64,000 nucleotides of DNA from Favolaschia claudopus (taxonomy: Eukaryota > Basidiomycota > Agaricomycetes > Agaricales > Mycenaceae), in contig JAWWNJ010000017.1 in assembly GCA_037176885.1 (NCBI GenBank), positions 1,860,001-1,924,000 of the forward strand, written 5' to 3'. The stretch's first letter is position 1; the number at the start of each line of letters is the position of its first letter. The notes beneath the pieces are model-generated. The model did not search any database. It saw only the letters and a program-made list of their open reading frames with translations, and had not been told where the DNA came from. Shown one piece after another: positions 22,359 to 33,293 of this stretch. Position numbers and translations under genes: made by a program.

Positions 22359-25300
22359 CGTCAACAAGTCCATTATATTCCGAGCGCGATTTGTCGATCA
22401 TAATGTTCGTAAAGTCAAACCCGTTTTCGGCGATGTGTTTGCAGCGTGAGAACAGTCGGTCTTGTGAGGCTGAATCACGATCGTGAATTTTCGACTTGTC
22501 TGTATTTTGGAATGAAGCAGATAGCAGCTATTGTGTTCAAGTACTTACCATTTGCTACTTCTGCCGCCCGCGCCTCAATCTTCCTGATAGTCTGAACAAA
22601 CCACTCTTTAATTGTGGGAGCCTTAATGTTGGCAGAGATGAGATATGCGCCTTGAGAATTACTGGGTCAGTGAAGATGTAGATTTAAGCTAAAAAGCGGA
22701 AGCTTGCCAGGCATTACGTGCTTCCCTTCGTTGGCTGTGCAGAGAACGGTTGTTGCGGCCCGGTTTTCGTTCCGCAAGCGATGAGTGGAATCCACGAAAA
22801 TAGTGCCGTCGGGTCCCGCCGTGTTGAGTATCGTACTGTCAAGCGAAAAATCATCGGTTATTGCCACCGTGAATTTGGACTTGTCGTCAGGTGCAGTGAA
22901 GTCGTGCTCAGTGTGACTGCAATTCAGGTGGATCAGACTCGAAGGAGAAACGATAATTGACACACACTAGTACATATCCCGAGGGTTGAGGTCAACCATA
23001 AGCTTGGTAGCTCGGAATGGATTGCGAGCCAAACGAAGCCGCTGTTTGCCACATCAGGAAAATGTTTTTCAGCTGGCGGAGCTGGTACCAGCTCTCCCAG
23101 CTGCGCCAGCTCGCCAGAATATCGTCTGGCTACATTATTGGATACACGGCGCCAGAATCGCTTCTGGCGCCAGAATTGCACCAGAATGTATTATTTTGGG
23201 GGTCCTTCGCATCCTTTCCTTTCACCGTACTGCTTCACATACGCATGGGAGACCGTGATAAATCATTGTATAGCAACGTACAGACATACATAAAGATATA
23301 ATGTACCTACTTACCGCGGCGCTAACAGGCACACACAAGGGGAGACTGGAGCGGGGTGCTTTGCACAGGAATGGACGACGACGATAGACGAGCCTTGCGA
23401 AGCGTTCATTCAGCGTACATGAAGACCTGAATCAAAAGACAAACTCACCGTGCACCGCATGACCACATTGAATCCCATCATCCAATCACCCCCAAGACCG
23501 AGCCCGTACGAAACAAAGAATATGCATGTCGAGTGACGCAGAAGCGGTATCGAAGGGAGTGATTGAAGAGGACGAAGCGCTCAACTTGAGGAGGCGGCAT
23601 TGATATATTGATCGAGTACGACTTGAATTGCGGAGAGGATGGTATGGAGTTAAGGAGGGCTTGAAGCGTAAAGATACTTGCGCAGGTTGATCGAGACTCG
23701 GGTACAAGACCAAGATATTTGATTGTGGGCTTGACGGCACTTGCGTGTAAGCTTGACGATGCTCGCTTGGAAGCCTGAGGCCACTTGCGAAGGCTTGAGA
23801 AGCTTGAGGGTAAGGGGCTCACGAGGCGACGAAGACATGAGCGGAGAGTCTTGAAGCAAAATTGAAAGAGCGACAAGGTGGTTGAGGGGGGTCTTCGCCG
23901 AAGCACCGGGCGTCTGCGGACGTGCAGAAGGCGCGGGGGATGAGGGGGAGAGGGGGAAGATGGTGGGAGGAAGCAAGGGGCGAGTGACGTGGCAACGGTT
24001 ACTGATCAACATCTGCTGTCAAAAGGCACGTGTCTGTCGGAGTTTGAATGTGTGCAAATTTGCAGAATCACGACGGGACGATCCATCCTCGTTCGGCGTC
24101 GTCGTCCCCGAGACTGAGTGTAAAGCGGCATATAACCATCCTGGAGTCCTCCGGAAGACGGCTGATGCTAATTTGATGGCCATCAAGATAGCCGAGATTC
24201 TGACAGCGGCTGGCACAGTTGGCACTGCTGGCAGCATTCTGGCGCCAGTGTTGCCAGCTCGGCCATCCCGCCAGCTCCGGCCAGGTGAAAAACATTTTCC
24301 TGATGCAGCTCGTAACATATCCCGGACCTGTTTACCAGTTGGAATCCGATGGCGGGGCAGCGGTGCGTCAACGCCAGAGGTGTTCCTTAACATAAAATTT
24401 TGCACCAGGTCTGTGAAGGCGTTAAATGGAGCCCGCTTCCACCGAAATAAATAAAAAAATGACCGCGTTGTATCGCAGCAGCGCTGGCTCCGAATCGTCG
24501 GCCGCGGTCCAGAATCTGAAGTCGAAGAAAACGGGAAGACATGAGGAGCATCCACTGTGCTGGGGATGCGTCTTCATGAGTCTTCAGCTGCCATATGTTG
24601 ACCACCGCGAGATCGTCCGCCGTTACCTCAAACTTTACGAAATTCGTAAGCGTCCGCAAATGGAGAAAGAAAAGCAAAAAAAACACTCACCCGAAGTCTC
24701 ACTCCCGAACCGCATTTGTTCCACCGTCCACGGCTCTCATCAGCATCGCTATCGTCATCATCAATCTCGACCTTCTTCTTTTTTCCCCGCCTTTCTTTCC
24801 TCTCATCCTCATTGTCCTCCTCGTCCTCCTCGCTCTCCGACTCACTGCTAGTATCCAATGGTTCACCACCCCGAGTCGGTGGCGGCTCAAGATCATGGAC
24901 ACCGGCACAAAAGTATGTCCATCGCCAGACAGGTCTCTTATCCGCAATGGCACGCTCCTTGAGCTCGGGGGATGCTGCGTGGGCCCAACGTACTACCAGC
25001 TTCCGCGCACGAATGTCGTTCGGGGAATCTCCAGGGTGTCCGAATTCCACCAGTTTGACGACTTGACATCCGCTGTGGGACTTCGGCTGGTAATCATTTT
25101 TCTGTATGAATTTTGAGCATCGATGCGATGAGCAGTATATTCGAACCAATGCATCACTTGCCTGTTCATTGAACCAAGCCGGGAGGTCCTCTGTATTGAG
25201 TGTAGCAATTTTGCGGTAGCCCTGTCGAGCATGATCAATGGACTGCAACCAAACTGGGGTCTGGTTGCGGTCAACACGCTCCGACGCAACGCCGTATTCC

Positions 25301-25545
25301 TCTTGAGCAAGGAGAGTATCGCGAGCAGCCTCGCCGGAAAGTGCCACACCTACACTGCCGTGCGCTGAAGCAGGTGGTGGAGAAGACGGTGACGGAGAGC
25401 GGGAGCGCAGCAGTGCGCTCAACCCGGCTTTAACCGCCTCCTTCCCCCGTTTAATCTTTTGTTTTATCCACTTCTTTCTTGGTCTCCCTACACCCTTCTT
25501 CTTCTTCTCGTATGCGGAGTCTTCGGATTCAGATTCGCTGGCCAT
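22359..25545 (-). CDS. MULE transposase, N-terminal and catalytic part (5' block of the broken gene)
   Basis: Start ATG 25545 (MASESESEDSAYEKKKK). Residues 15-30 contain an AT-hook-like GVGRPRKK; later come Cys/His positions (CSSHRC, YFCAGVH) resembling the FAR1/WRKY-GCM zinc domains of MULE proteins, an acidic Ser/Glu stretch, and GRWNKCGSGVRLR joined by splicing to FEVTADDLAVVNIW. Exon 4 has the first catalytic Asp region IFVDSTHRLRNENRAATTV, exon 5 ISANIKAPTIKEWF, exon 6 the second Asp region NIMIDKSRSEYNGLVD. Intron 22651-22707 has a GC donor. Exon 3 is interrupted by a 1.25-kb element, so the block cannot be translated as it stands. The core continues in exon 7 on the far side of the 4.1-kb insertion. 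Confidence 0.75.
23050..24307. mobile_element. 1.25-kb non-autonomous TIR element inserted in MULE exon 3
   Basis: Element 23052-24305. Both ends begin, read inward, CATCAGGAAAATGTTTTTCA (20 of 20 identical) and continue with related CTGGC/GAGCTGG modules. The flanks share only the dinucleotide CA (23050-23051 and 24306-24307). Removing the element and one CA restores the MULE reading frame exactly (LRAGKQRLRLARNPFR). Subterminal DNA is full of CCAGC and TCTGGCGCCAGA modules. The middle holds only ORFs of low-complexity character, with no transposase, so it would need a helper. Family unknown. Confidence 0.75.
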
Positions 25546-26061
25546 GAGAGTCAAGACAACGGGAAGGGGACATTGGCAGCGGAGGCAAATTTCGAAATGA
25601 TGCGCACGGACCCGAAATCGTTTCATCGCACCTGGTGAGCGCAAACCAGTTCCGATGAATTTTGGGCTCCTGTCAATGGCATTGTGCACCAGATATGAGA
25701 GTTTGTTCAAAAAATCAGCTGAATTGCCTCAACGTCCGTAAAGATGGGACAGAAACTGAATGGCAAGCACTCAAACCCATTTTGGCCAGAATTCATTGAT
25801 AAGAGCCGCAGCGAGCAAATCGAGTCTCGGTGATCCCAGCCAGAAAGAATGAAGCAATGCACAAGAGGAATCACAGTCTGATTTGAAGTATCCAGGTGTC
25901 TGCAGTTTCGTGAGGAAAAAGCTTATTTCAGTGATAGCGTGTCGAGTCCAAATGGCCGCGTTCAAGTTGGAAGCAAAGATAAAGTTTTCAAGAAGTTGTG
26001 GTAATATAATTGCAAAGGCAGACTGAATTCAGAGACCGTGTGGAATAGCCAAGAAACAACA

Positions 26062-26330
26062 TACTGTACTAATCCGACCGGTTGTTCACTGGGTGTCACC
26101 CGTCACCCAAATTGTTCACTGGACAAGTTGTTCACAACACGTCAATCACATCAAAATTACCATATATGGTAGGCCGGCATTGCTCGGCAGATGCCGGCCG
26201 GAGATTTTTTCGATTTTCTTGCCCTTTTTGGGCCGAAAAAGTCCCCGTCACCCGTCACCCTGTTGAAAATTGTTCAGTTCACAACCCGGCGTCACGCATA
26301 ACGTGAACAACCGGTCGGATTAGTACAGTA
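26062..26330. mobile_element. MITE with 26-bp perfect TIRs and TA target duplication
   Basis: Element 26064-26328 flanked by TA. Ends CTGTACTAATCCGACCGG and its exact complement; the match continues to GTTGTTCAC, 26 bp plus the TA. TTGTTCAC and GTCACCCGTCACCC recur inside both arms, as transposase binding sites often do, and a GC-rich hairpin (GCCGGCAT...ATGCCGGC) lies centrally. TA duplication points to Tc1/mariner-like mobilisation. It sits 517 bp upstream of the MULE start codon. Confidence 0.9.
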
Positions 26331-26404
26331 GAGTGAGTGGAAGAAGCGGAGGTGACAGCTGGCACGTCCAAAGAAGGCAATTCGCTGTGCAAAATTAGGA
26401 CTGC

Positions 26405-26570
26405 CACACATCAGGGATCAATACGGCCAAACAGAGAAAAATCCTTCGACAAGTCTCGAGGCTTACCTGTCTATTGTTATTCAAGGTCACAAAATGTGAT
26501 CATGATACCTTTAGAGTGTATTCAGACCATAAAATGCCAACACGGAGCCTGAAATTTTTCGCACTCACCA
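26405..26570 (+). repeat. Direct repeat, copy A (about 160 bp)
   Basis: Aligns with 29187-29345: shared GATCAATACGGCCAAACAGA, TTTAGAGTGTAYTCAGACCA and GCCAACACGGAGCCTGA. About 80 percent identical by eye. The pair could be termini of a 2.9-kb element. Confidence 0.75.
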
Positions 26571-29186
26571 GACTTCAGCCTTTACCGATCAAAATTCTTC
26601 TGTCACCAAACCTTCATCTCATCGCGGATTTGTTGACCACTCACCCTTACCAATTCAATGCCCTACCATGCTTACTTTCTTACTTCAACTCGAAAGACAT
26701 CACACACTTTGCGCCGCAGGATGGACTGCAGTGGAGATTTGGTGGAGATCCGAGAAAGGTGTGGGAGAATTGTTACGTACCCTTCTCTGGAGGAAGGTAC
26801 GTAACAGTCAGACCTTCCTCTTGCGACATCCTCTTGCAAGTTGCATCACAGCTTGACCTCTCCCGGCGCCCTCCCGTAAGTCTTGAACTCATTTTCATTC
26901 AAGCCTCTATTCAACTTGCCTTCAAAACTTCTCACCTCCCTTTCAATTCCTTCATTTCGACGCTTTTGCCCTGCAACTCGGGCTTCGGCTTTATTCGGTT
27001 TTCGCCCATCCTTAACTCTTTCGTTGACTATCAATGTCGTTTGTGACTTGAACTTTGTCTCTCTCTCTTTCATTCAACTAACTCTTACTCTCTTTCAATT
27101 CTAGACAATGATTCACTCTGTTCTATTGCTTTTCTATTCAAGTTCACCGCCTCACTGAATTCTTCTACTACTACCACTTCAATTTGTTCAATGATCAGTG
27201 AGTAAATTGTCGTCTTTCCTCGTTCAAAGGATTGCTGACCTTTCAATAGTTTTGCTTCTCTTTTTTATGCGCTATATGTGTGCTTCAAATTGCGACTCCT
27301 TCAACACCGAACTAATCCTCAAGCATTTCGAAGAATTTGTATAGGTGAGTGCTTCAATTCCTTAGAGTACCTAGCCTTGATTGACCTTACCTTCACCTTC
27401 CATTCACTCTCAACTTGTATGAGATGCAACATTTTGACTGTGTGCCCAAGGTAATTGAGTTTCTTATTGACCACACCTTGGAATTACTGACCGTTTGAAA
27501 GTTTCCTGAGATGCACAGTTTGACTGTCTTGGTAAGTTCTAATACCGCCATTATCAGCAACTATTGACCGTTTCAATAGTATCGCTCAACCTATCCCTTC
27601 AATAGGGCGCGGTCATGTCAAGTAAGTATTCAAAACTCTAACCAGGATTGACTTCACCGCCGTCTCGGGGATCCTCGGTGAGCCCGGCCCAGCCGACTTT
27701 TCCCTTCATTTCTCTTCGTTGACTGAGTGAATCATTTAGGATTGACTTGGTCAACGACTGTCGGGTTCATTTTCGTTGAGTTTGATTCGATTATGCCCGG
27801 GTGAGTATGATCTTCAAGGGGCTTTCAAGTTGTAACTCTAATCCAAGTAAAGAGTTTGAACGTTCGTTTGCGCGAGACTGTTAAATGTTCCAGTGTAACA
27901 GAAACTATGCTTGTACGTCTGGCTCGTCGTTCTTCTCTACACAAACAGATCCTGACTTGACGCTTTTAAAGTCTCAAGCCCGAAATTAGATCTCTGCGGC
28001 TCCGGCCTCCTTTGCGTTTCGACTTCAGCGCTGAAACTACGCCGCTTTTTGACTTCGATTCCTTAATCCGATTATTGACGGTCTGACTTGATTTTCTTGC
28101 TAGGCTTTCGTTGAATCCCTCAGTTTGGCCCCATACCGACTTCACTCTTGAATACCCCAGATGCCAAGACCATGCCACTCCGTTCCGTGTAATGCACGTT
28201 TGACGCAGAAACTATGCTAGTTTCGTCTCTGGTAGGTTCTATTCCAATTACTTACTCTGATCATTGATTTGAATTTCGCAGGCCAAACCTATGCCGGTTG
28301 AATCGCGATCGAGCGTACCTACACAATTGAACGTATACCGAAATCATGCCGGTATGTATTCAAATTCTATCTCTATCCACAACTCGAATCGATACTGACC
28401 TCGTTCTTTTACATCCTAGACGCCGAAACTATGCCGGCTTTGTCTCAGGTATGTTTAATTTCAATTCCTTACTCTGTCTGACATGAAATTCGAAGGGCAT
28501 AGATTTGCCCGGATGAATTGCGCGCGTGGGCGCCTACATTGTCCAAGGTACCATTCTTGTATTGATTCGAGTAAGTGGAATTCACCTTCCTTCATCTTAA
28601 CTCGAGTCGACTTTGACCTTCCTTTTCCCCAGCGTGGCGTCAACCTTTTCAACTAGACAATCAAACCCAACTGAAGCAAGCTTAATTAACGTAGATCAAT
28701 TCACCTCGAGGTAAGCTTCCCTTTCTTTCTTTCGTTCAAATCGATTCAAACTAATTGACTCACTTGTGTTTAATCTTTAGCTCGTCCGCGTTCTCTCTAT
28801 TCAGCATGAACATCTACAATGCTGACCTCAAGTTTGAGTCTATGGTTTGCATCGATGAATCGAACTCTCTAATAAGGTGAGTTCTGAATCAACTTCATTT
28901 CGTTCATTTCTGTATCGATTCTCAAAAATTCAACTTCATCTTGCAGTTCAAATTCACCTGCGCAAGACTTCTTTGCAACGATTCAATGCAATCCGGATTC
29001 CATTGAATTGAAGTCAGGCGAAGTTCTCACTCGGAGGTAAGTAACTAGAATCTTTCCTTTCACCTTCTTCATTTCCTCGCGCTGACCATGCCACTCAGCA
29101 CACGCTTCATCCGAGTCGATCCGTTTCGAGTCGCGGAGGGTTTCGCCTTGAGGGCGTCGGGACGACGGGTGGAACTTCCGAGCACA

Positions 29187-29345
29187 CATCGAAGATCAAT
29201 ACGGCCAAACAGAGAAAATTCCTTTGACAAGTGTCAAGGCACGCCTGTCTATGGTTATTCCCCGTCATAAAATGTTACAATAACATCTTTAGAGTGTACT
29301 CAGACCATAAAAAGCCAACACGGAGCCTGAGGTTTTTCGTCCTCT
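29187..29345 (+). repeat. Direct repeat, copy B (about 160 bp)
   Basis: Second copy of 26405-26570, same orientation, 2.8 kb downstream. Confidence 0.75.
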
Positions 29346-29489
29346 CTGCCTCGAGCCTTTGTTTGGTCATGTTGGCATCACAGCCGAAAAGGGCCGACAT
29401 CGGGTTTCTCGGCTCTTTCCATTCGGTTTTCTTTCCGTTCAGCGCTGGTCTTCAATCGAGGTAAGGATTTTGTGAAACTTCACTTGTCT

Positions 29490-29640
29490 TAATCGTCTCT
29501 GACTTCCTGTTGAGTTGCTATCGAGCTCCTTGCATTCTTGTCCAGACTTCTGACTTTGTGTCCGAAGAAGGGTTTGACTTGGCGTCGCTCTCACCCTTCA
29601 AATCAACATAACCTCGTTCAACCCGACTCCGATTCGCCTC
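29490..29640 (+). repeat. Repeat shared with 11480-11580
   Basis: Both copies read CTTGTCCAGACT, GAAGGGTTTGACTT or CAAAGGGTTTGACTT and CTCACCCTTCAAATCAA in the same order and strand. On the minus strand both encode DLKGE-AKSNP-SD, a possible coding remnant. Confidence 0.65.
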
Positions 29641-31042
29641 CTTTACCGAAACCTTGCCCGTACGTCCGCTTATCTCATCTCGTCCAACCCGAACAAGCGA
29701 ATGAATGCTGAGTTTGATTTTGTTATCCCCAGGCGCCGAAACTAGTATGCTCGTTTGAATCGAGGATTCTTTCAAGAGCCACGCGCCGCGGGGGCTTTGT
29801 GTGTTCAAGGTATGTGTGTTATTGGTGTGTATATAATCCATTCATTCATTCAAGCTCAGCTTGCAGATAATCGATAGGTTTGCTATCCACCTTTGTATTG
29901 ATTCAATTTACTCATTTCTCACTTCGACTGGGTCTAGTCGGCTCGTATTGCTGTTATTCGGGGATCAAGTTGAATTCAAGTAAGGTGCGCCTTATCTCCG
30001 TTTCCTTTCGCTTGAATTTATCTGACCTTCTTCGTATCAGAAGTTACAACGGGCTTGCAGTTGTTACCATTGATTGGATTCGCGCCGACTTTGTGTGTAG
30101 CTCAACTTCGCGGGTACGATGCACTCAACACTATATCAATTTCCTCATTCATACTGCTAGTAGTCTCCTACTGACCTTAAACCGTCACTTCGACTGAATC
30201 GACTCGATACAGGCCGACACTATGCCGGTCTGACTTTTACTCCACTCACCCGTGCCAATTAAATGCTCTACTATGCTTGTATAGCCCCAGGTGAGTTGTT
30301 TACTGACTCGATCTTCGCATTCAAGTAGACAGAGGATATGCCGCGGCTGGTAAGCTTTCAAACCACATCCTTTCAATTATTTCATTTCACTTCATTTTGC
30401 TCCGTCCAATCCGAGTCATTTTGAATTCCTCCCCGTGTCCATCTCCTTCGATTCAATTCATACAATCTAACCCTCTTCCTGCCTCCCTTTCAAGCGTCGT
30501 TCCTCTCGATTCTTCTTATTCCCATCTTCCCCAACTAACGTCGATTCGTGCATGCACGTAGCTTTCTAATTACTGCTACTGCAGTCTTCGAGTTAGATCA
30601 TTTGGATCTCGTGCTTCTTTCGGTGAGTTTTCGTTGATTACCGCAGGATCGATTCGAAACGGCGTTCAGTTTCCAATTGTTGTGGGTGAGTCATTTCCTT
30701 CCTTCTTTTCTTTCGTCTCTCCTCATCCGAAATCAACGAACCAGCTCTTCTTCGTTTAATACAACCCGCGGAATCGAAGTCAACCGGGGTGATGCATCCA
30801 CTTACCATTCAATGGGTCTTTCAGCTTCGTTCAACCCGATTCGGATTCGACTCGGGTGTAGAAACTGTGCAGGTAACTTACTTCTATTCAACACAATTCA
30901 CTGCTGAGATTGATTTTTGTATCCCCAGACGCTGAAACTATGCCCGTTTAAATCAGGACTTCTGTACAAGAACTCAGCATACAATCCGATCTTCGGGAGC
31001 GTTGGAATAAAGGCAATCAATATAAAACAATTAATTACACTA

Positions 31043-33293
31043 CTAATTCTGCAAGCCAAGCGCCAGCCGCTGGTCAGCATTCATCCTCCGCTTCTTCGGC
31101 TTCACAGGTTGTGAAGGCTCATTTTCTTTGTCCTCCTCGAGAGCCCTCTTCCGGGATCGACTGGCAGACATGGCCGTAAGCTGCTTTTTTAACTCGGTCG
31201 TACCGGCTTCCCCCAAGCTTGGCCGACGCTGGCCTGGTGTTGCAGAGGGTAAGAGTCGACCCTTCAAGTCGCGCTCAGCATAGAAGTCGGAAAGCGAAGG
31301 ATCTCCGTAGCAGGGAACAGCGCTACGTGAATTCAACCGTGAGAGACGCGCGGTTTAAGATACTTGAACACGCACATCGTTTTCCGCCCCACAGTTACAC
31401 GATGGCCGGTGCCGCAATATTCAAGTGGGCCAATCGCAACTTTCTGAGTTTTCTTGACAATGTACGAGAACAGCATATGCTCTCGTTCCGTTCCAATGAT
31501 GTGGGTGAGATCCGCGCTGTCCCTTGTAGAAGTTCATATCGTCTTTCGAGGGCAGGGAAAAAATGAAGACTTACTCGACATCAGGCATGCCTTGGGAGTT
31601 TTCTGCGGCTGGAGTGATGGACCAGATCTGCTTCACATGGCGGTACGTGTAGACGTCGCGGTGAGGGAGACCCAAAGCTCGAACTTCGGACTTTGGCAGA
31701 AAGAGTGGAGAGTAGTGGTTGGGGCGGAGGAAGGTTGGTTGATTTAATAGTCCTGCAAGTCCGGGATGAGAACAAGTCAAATCATTTCTAATAAGACGAA
31801 CCTTGCTCCCTAAAGTAAGCTGTCACTGGATCGGACTGATCGGACAGCTCTCCCCCAATTGCTGTCCACAACTCGGGTCCAAACACGAGATGGCCCAGGT
31901 TGTGTTTGAGAGTCAATGAGGGGGACAGGAAGGTCGGTTCGAAAACGTCGAACACCGTTGCCGTCTCGTACCGAACCCACGGTTCAGGAAGCTGAGATAG
32001 TGCTCCAGTTTGCGCCTGCCACAAACGAATTTTTAAAAGACGGGGGACGGATTAGAAATCATGAGACTTGCAACATAGTCGTCGACGAGTTCCGCCATGC
32101 GGACAGGAAGTTTGGTATAATCTTTGGCGTACACATACAGCCAATTGATGTAGTCGAGACGCTGTCGCGTAGTCGGAGCGAGCAGACCGTCGAGCATAGC
32201 TGGACGGAGAAGGCCTCTGCGTAGCGCATGTGTTAGAAAATAAAGACAGGTCACAGGGTGAAACATACGGAAGCTGTTCCCGAGACTCGTGTAGATATGT
32301 TTCATATGCGGTAGAAACACGCGCCGCACGAGAAGGGTTACCAAAAACCTCGGCTTCAGTGAGTTGTGGAGATAAGCCTACGATAGAATAAGTAAGAACA
32401 GTGTTGACGTTAAATGTGCTCACCAGCGAGAAAGAATAGTTCAAGCACAGTATAGACGCCGACACCAAGAAACACCTCGCTTGCAGCACGGATTGCCTCG
32501 ATTGCCAGTCCGTTGCGATCACCCGCCTGGCGATCACGCATCCACTTTGCAAAAGCGGGTAAAAAAGCCCAATCGGGGCTATGAAAGTCGGTGGGGCTGG
32601 CGGTGAGCTCCGCGCGTGATTTAGCCCAGGTTGGCTGTAGAATCTGAGATTTGAATTCGCTTGAAAGCAGATAAAACTCACTTGGAATACGAGATCGATG
32701 CTATGGAATGCAATGACATGGTCTTTGAAGACGAATGCCATGCCGACATGGAATTTGCGAAGCTGTCCCCAGTCAACGACTATAAGAATAGAAGCTACAG
32801 TACCTCTCACCTCTTTGGGAACGAGTTTGATAGTTGACTCGTAAACCGAGCGTGGCATAGGATGTGCGGAGGTGTGAGTAAGATATTGTATCTGATCGAA
32901 GGTTAGAAACGTTAGAGAGCCAAATCAATGTCATACCATGAACGAGAGTGGGCCTAGATCAAGTACCAGTCCACGATAGGTGTATTCGATCTTGGTGAGT
33001 GACAGCTTGGTCAGACGCGTCGTATCTGGTTCTGTCTTGCCAGTTGTTCGCCACATCTCGGGGTAAATGGAGCCTTGATGATTCTGGTTTCCCCGTCTGG
33101 CGGTACATGCCGAATCGATGGAGTAGGGGAGCCCATTTCGAGCGGGATGGTCGGAGCGGAATCGTTTGGCTTCAGCTTTAGTGGCGTCGATATCGATGCG
33201 CTCCAGTGGGAGTGGGCCGCCAGACTCGAGGATGTCGGAGAAGTAAGCAAGTAGCAGCAAGAAAGCCGCCTCTGCTTCGCGAGACTCTGGCAT
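31043..33293 (-). CDS. Multi-exon agaricomycete hypothetical protein
   Basis: Starts MPESREAEAAFLLLLAYFSD at 33293 and ends with a basic tail (SRSRKRALEEDKENEPSQ, KPKKRR) that looks like a nuclear localisation signal. Readable blocks in order: LTKLSLTKIEYTYRGLVLDLG; VVDWGQLRKFHVGMAFVFKD; AFLPAFAKWMRDRQAG; GLSPQLTEAEVFGNPSRAAR; RQRLDYINWLYVYAKDYTKL; ETATVFDVFEPTFLSPSLTL; YTYRHVKQIWSITPAAENSQ; VTHIIGTEREHMLFSYIV; GPLEYCGTGHRVTVG. Seven or so introns separate them; I did not fix each junction. Similar multi-copy hypothetical proteins occur in other mushrooms as I remember them. No catalytic motif seen. The far 3' end abuts the repeat tract. Confidence 0.68.

Larger units (their letters stand above)
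13574..25545 (-). pseudogene. MULE transposase fused to SWIM, AT-hook and Ulp1/C48 peptidase, broken by two insertions
   Basis: Nineteen exons in one order and strand: 25545-24691, 24632-24464, 24410-24306 plus 23049-22974 (exon 3, interrupted), 22916-22708, 22650-22549, 22499-22359, 18198-17758, 17706-17580, 17527-17350, 17312-17144, 17089-16877, 16817-16252, 16200-15946, 15845-15648, 15558-15142, 15089-14832, 14752-14538, 14482-14263, 14206-13574. Every junction keeps phase, and the total is 5547 nt, 1848 codons plus stop. Two transposons now interrupt it: one in exon 3 (23052-24305), one at the exon 7 acceptor (18207-22309). The product would cut and join element ends in the nucleus. The terminal inverted repeats of the MULE itself were not found, so its outer borders are unknown. 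The last two introns and intron 9 (38 nt) are the least certain. Confidence 0.72.
26331..31042. other. Repeat-rich gene-poor tract with intron/microexon-like modules
   Basis: About 4.7 kb without a conventional gene. It is made of short segments bounded by good donor (GTAAGT, GTGAGT, GTATGT) and acceptor (TTGACC...AATAG, CCCCAG) sequences at a spacing of roughly 70-120 nt on the plus strand. Several segments repeat the core GAAACTATGCCGGTTTGAATC. A few stay open across phase-matched junctions (28500-29270), others contain stops. It could be a decayed multi-exon gene, a spliced non-coding RNA or a structured repeat family. Confidence 0.45.

Noticed and set aside
23478..24012. Minus-strand ORFs of 120-142 codons inside the 1.25-kb element
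   Set aside because: Low-complexity and overlapping in several frames; the element body looks non-coding.
13480..26062. Terminal inverted repeats of the MULE itself
   Set aside because: I compared the flanks 13480-13573 and 25600-26060 by eye and saw no convincing inverted match, so no outer border is claimed.
26405..29345. LTR retrotransposon
   Set aside because: The direct repeats lack TG...CA ends, no reverse transcriptase or integrase frame lies between them, and no target duplication was seen.
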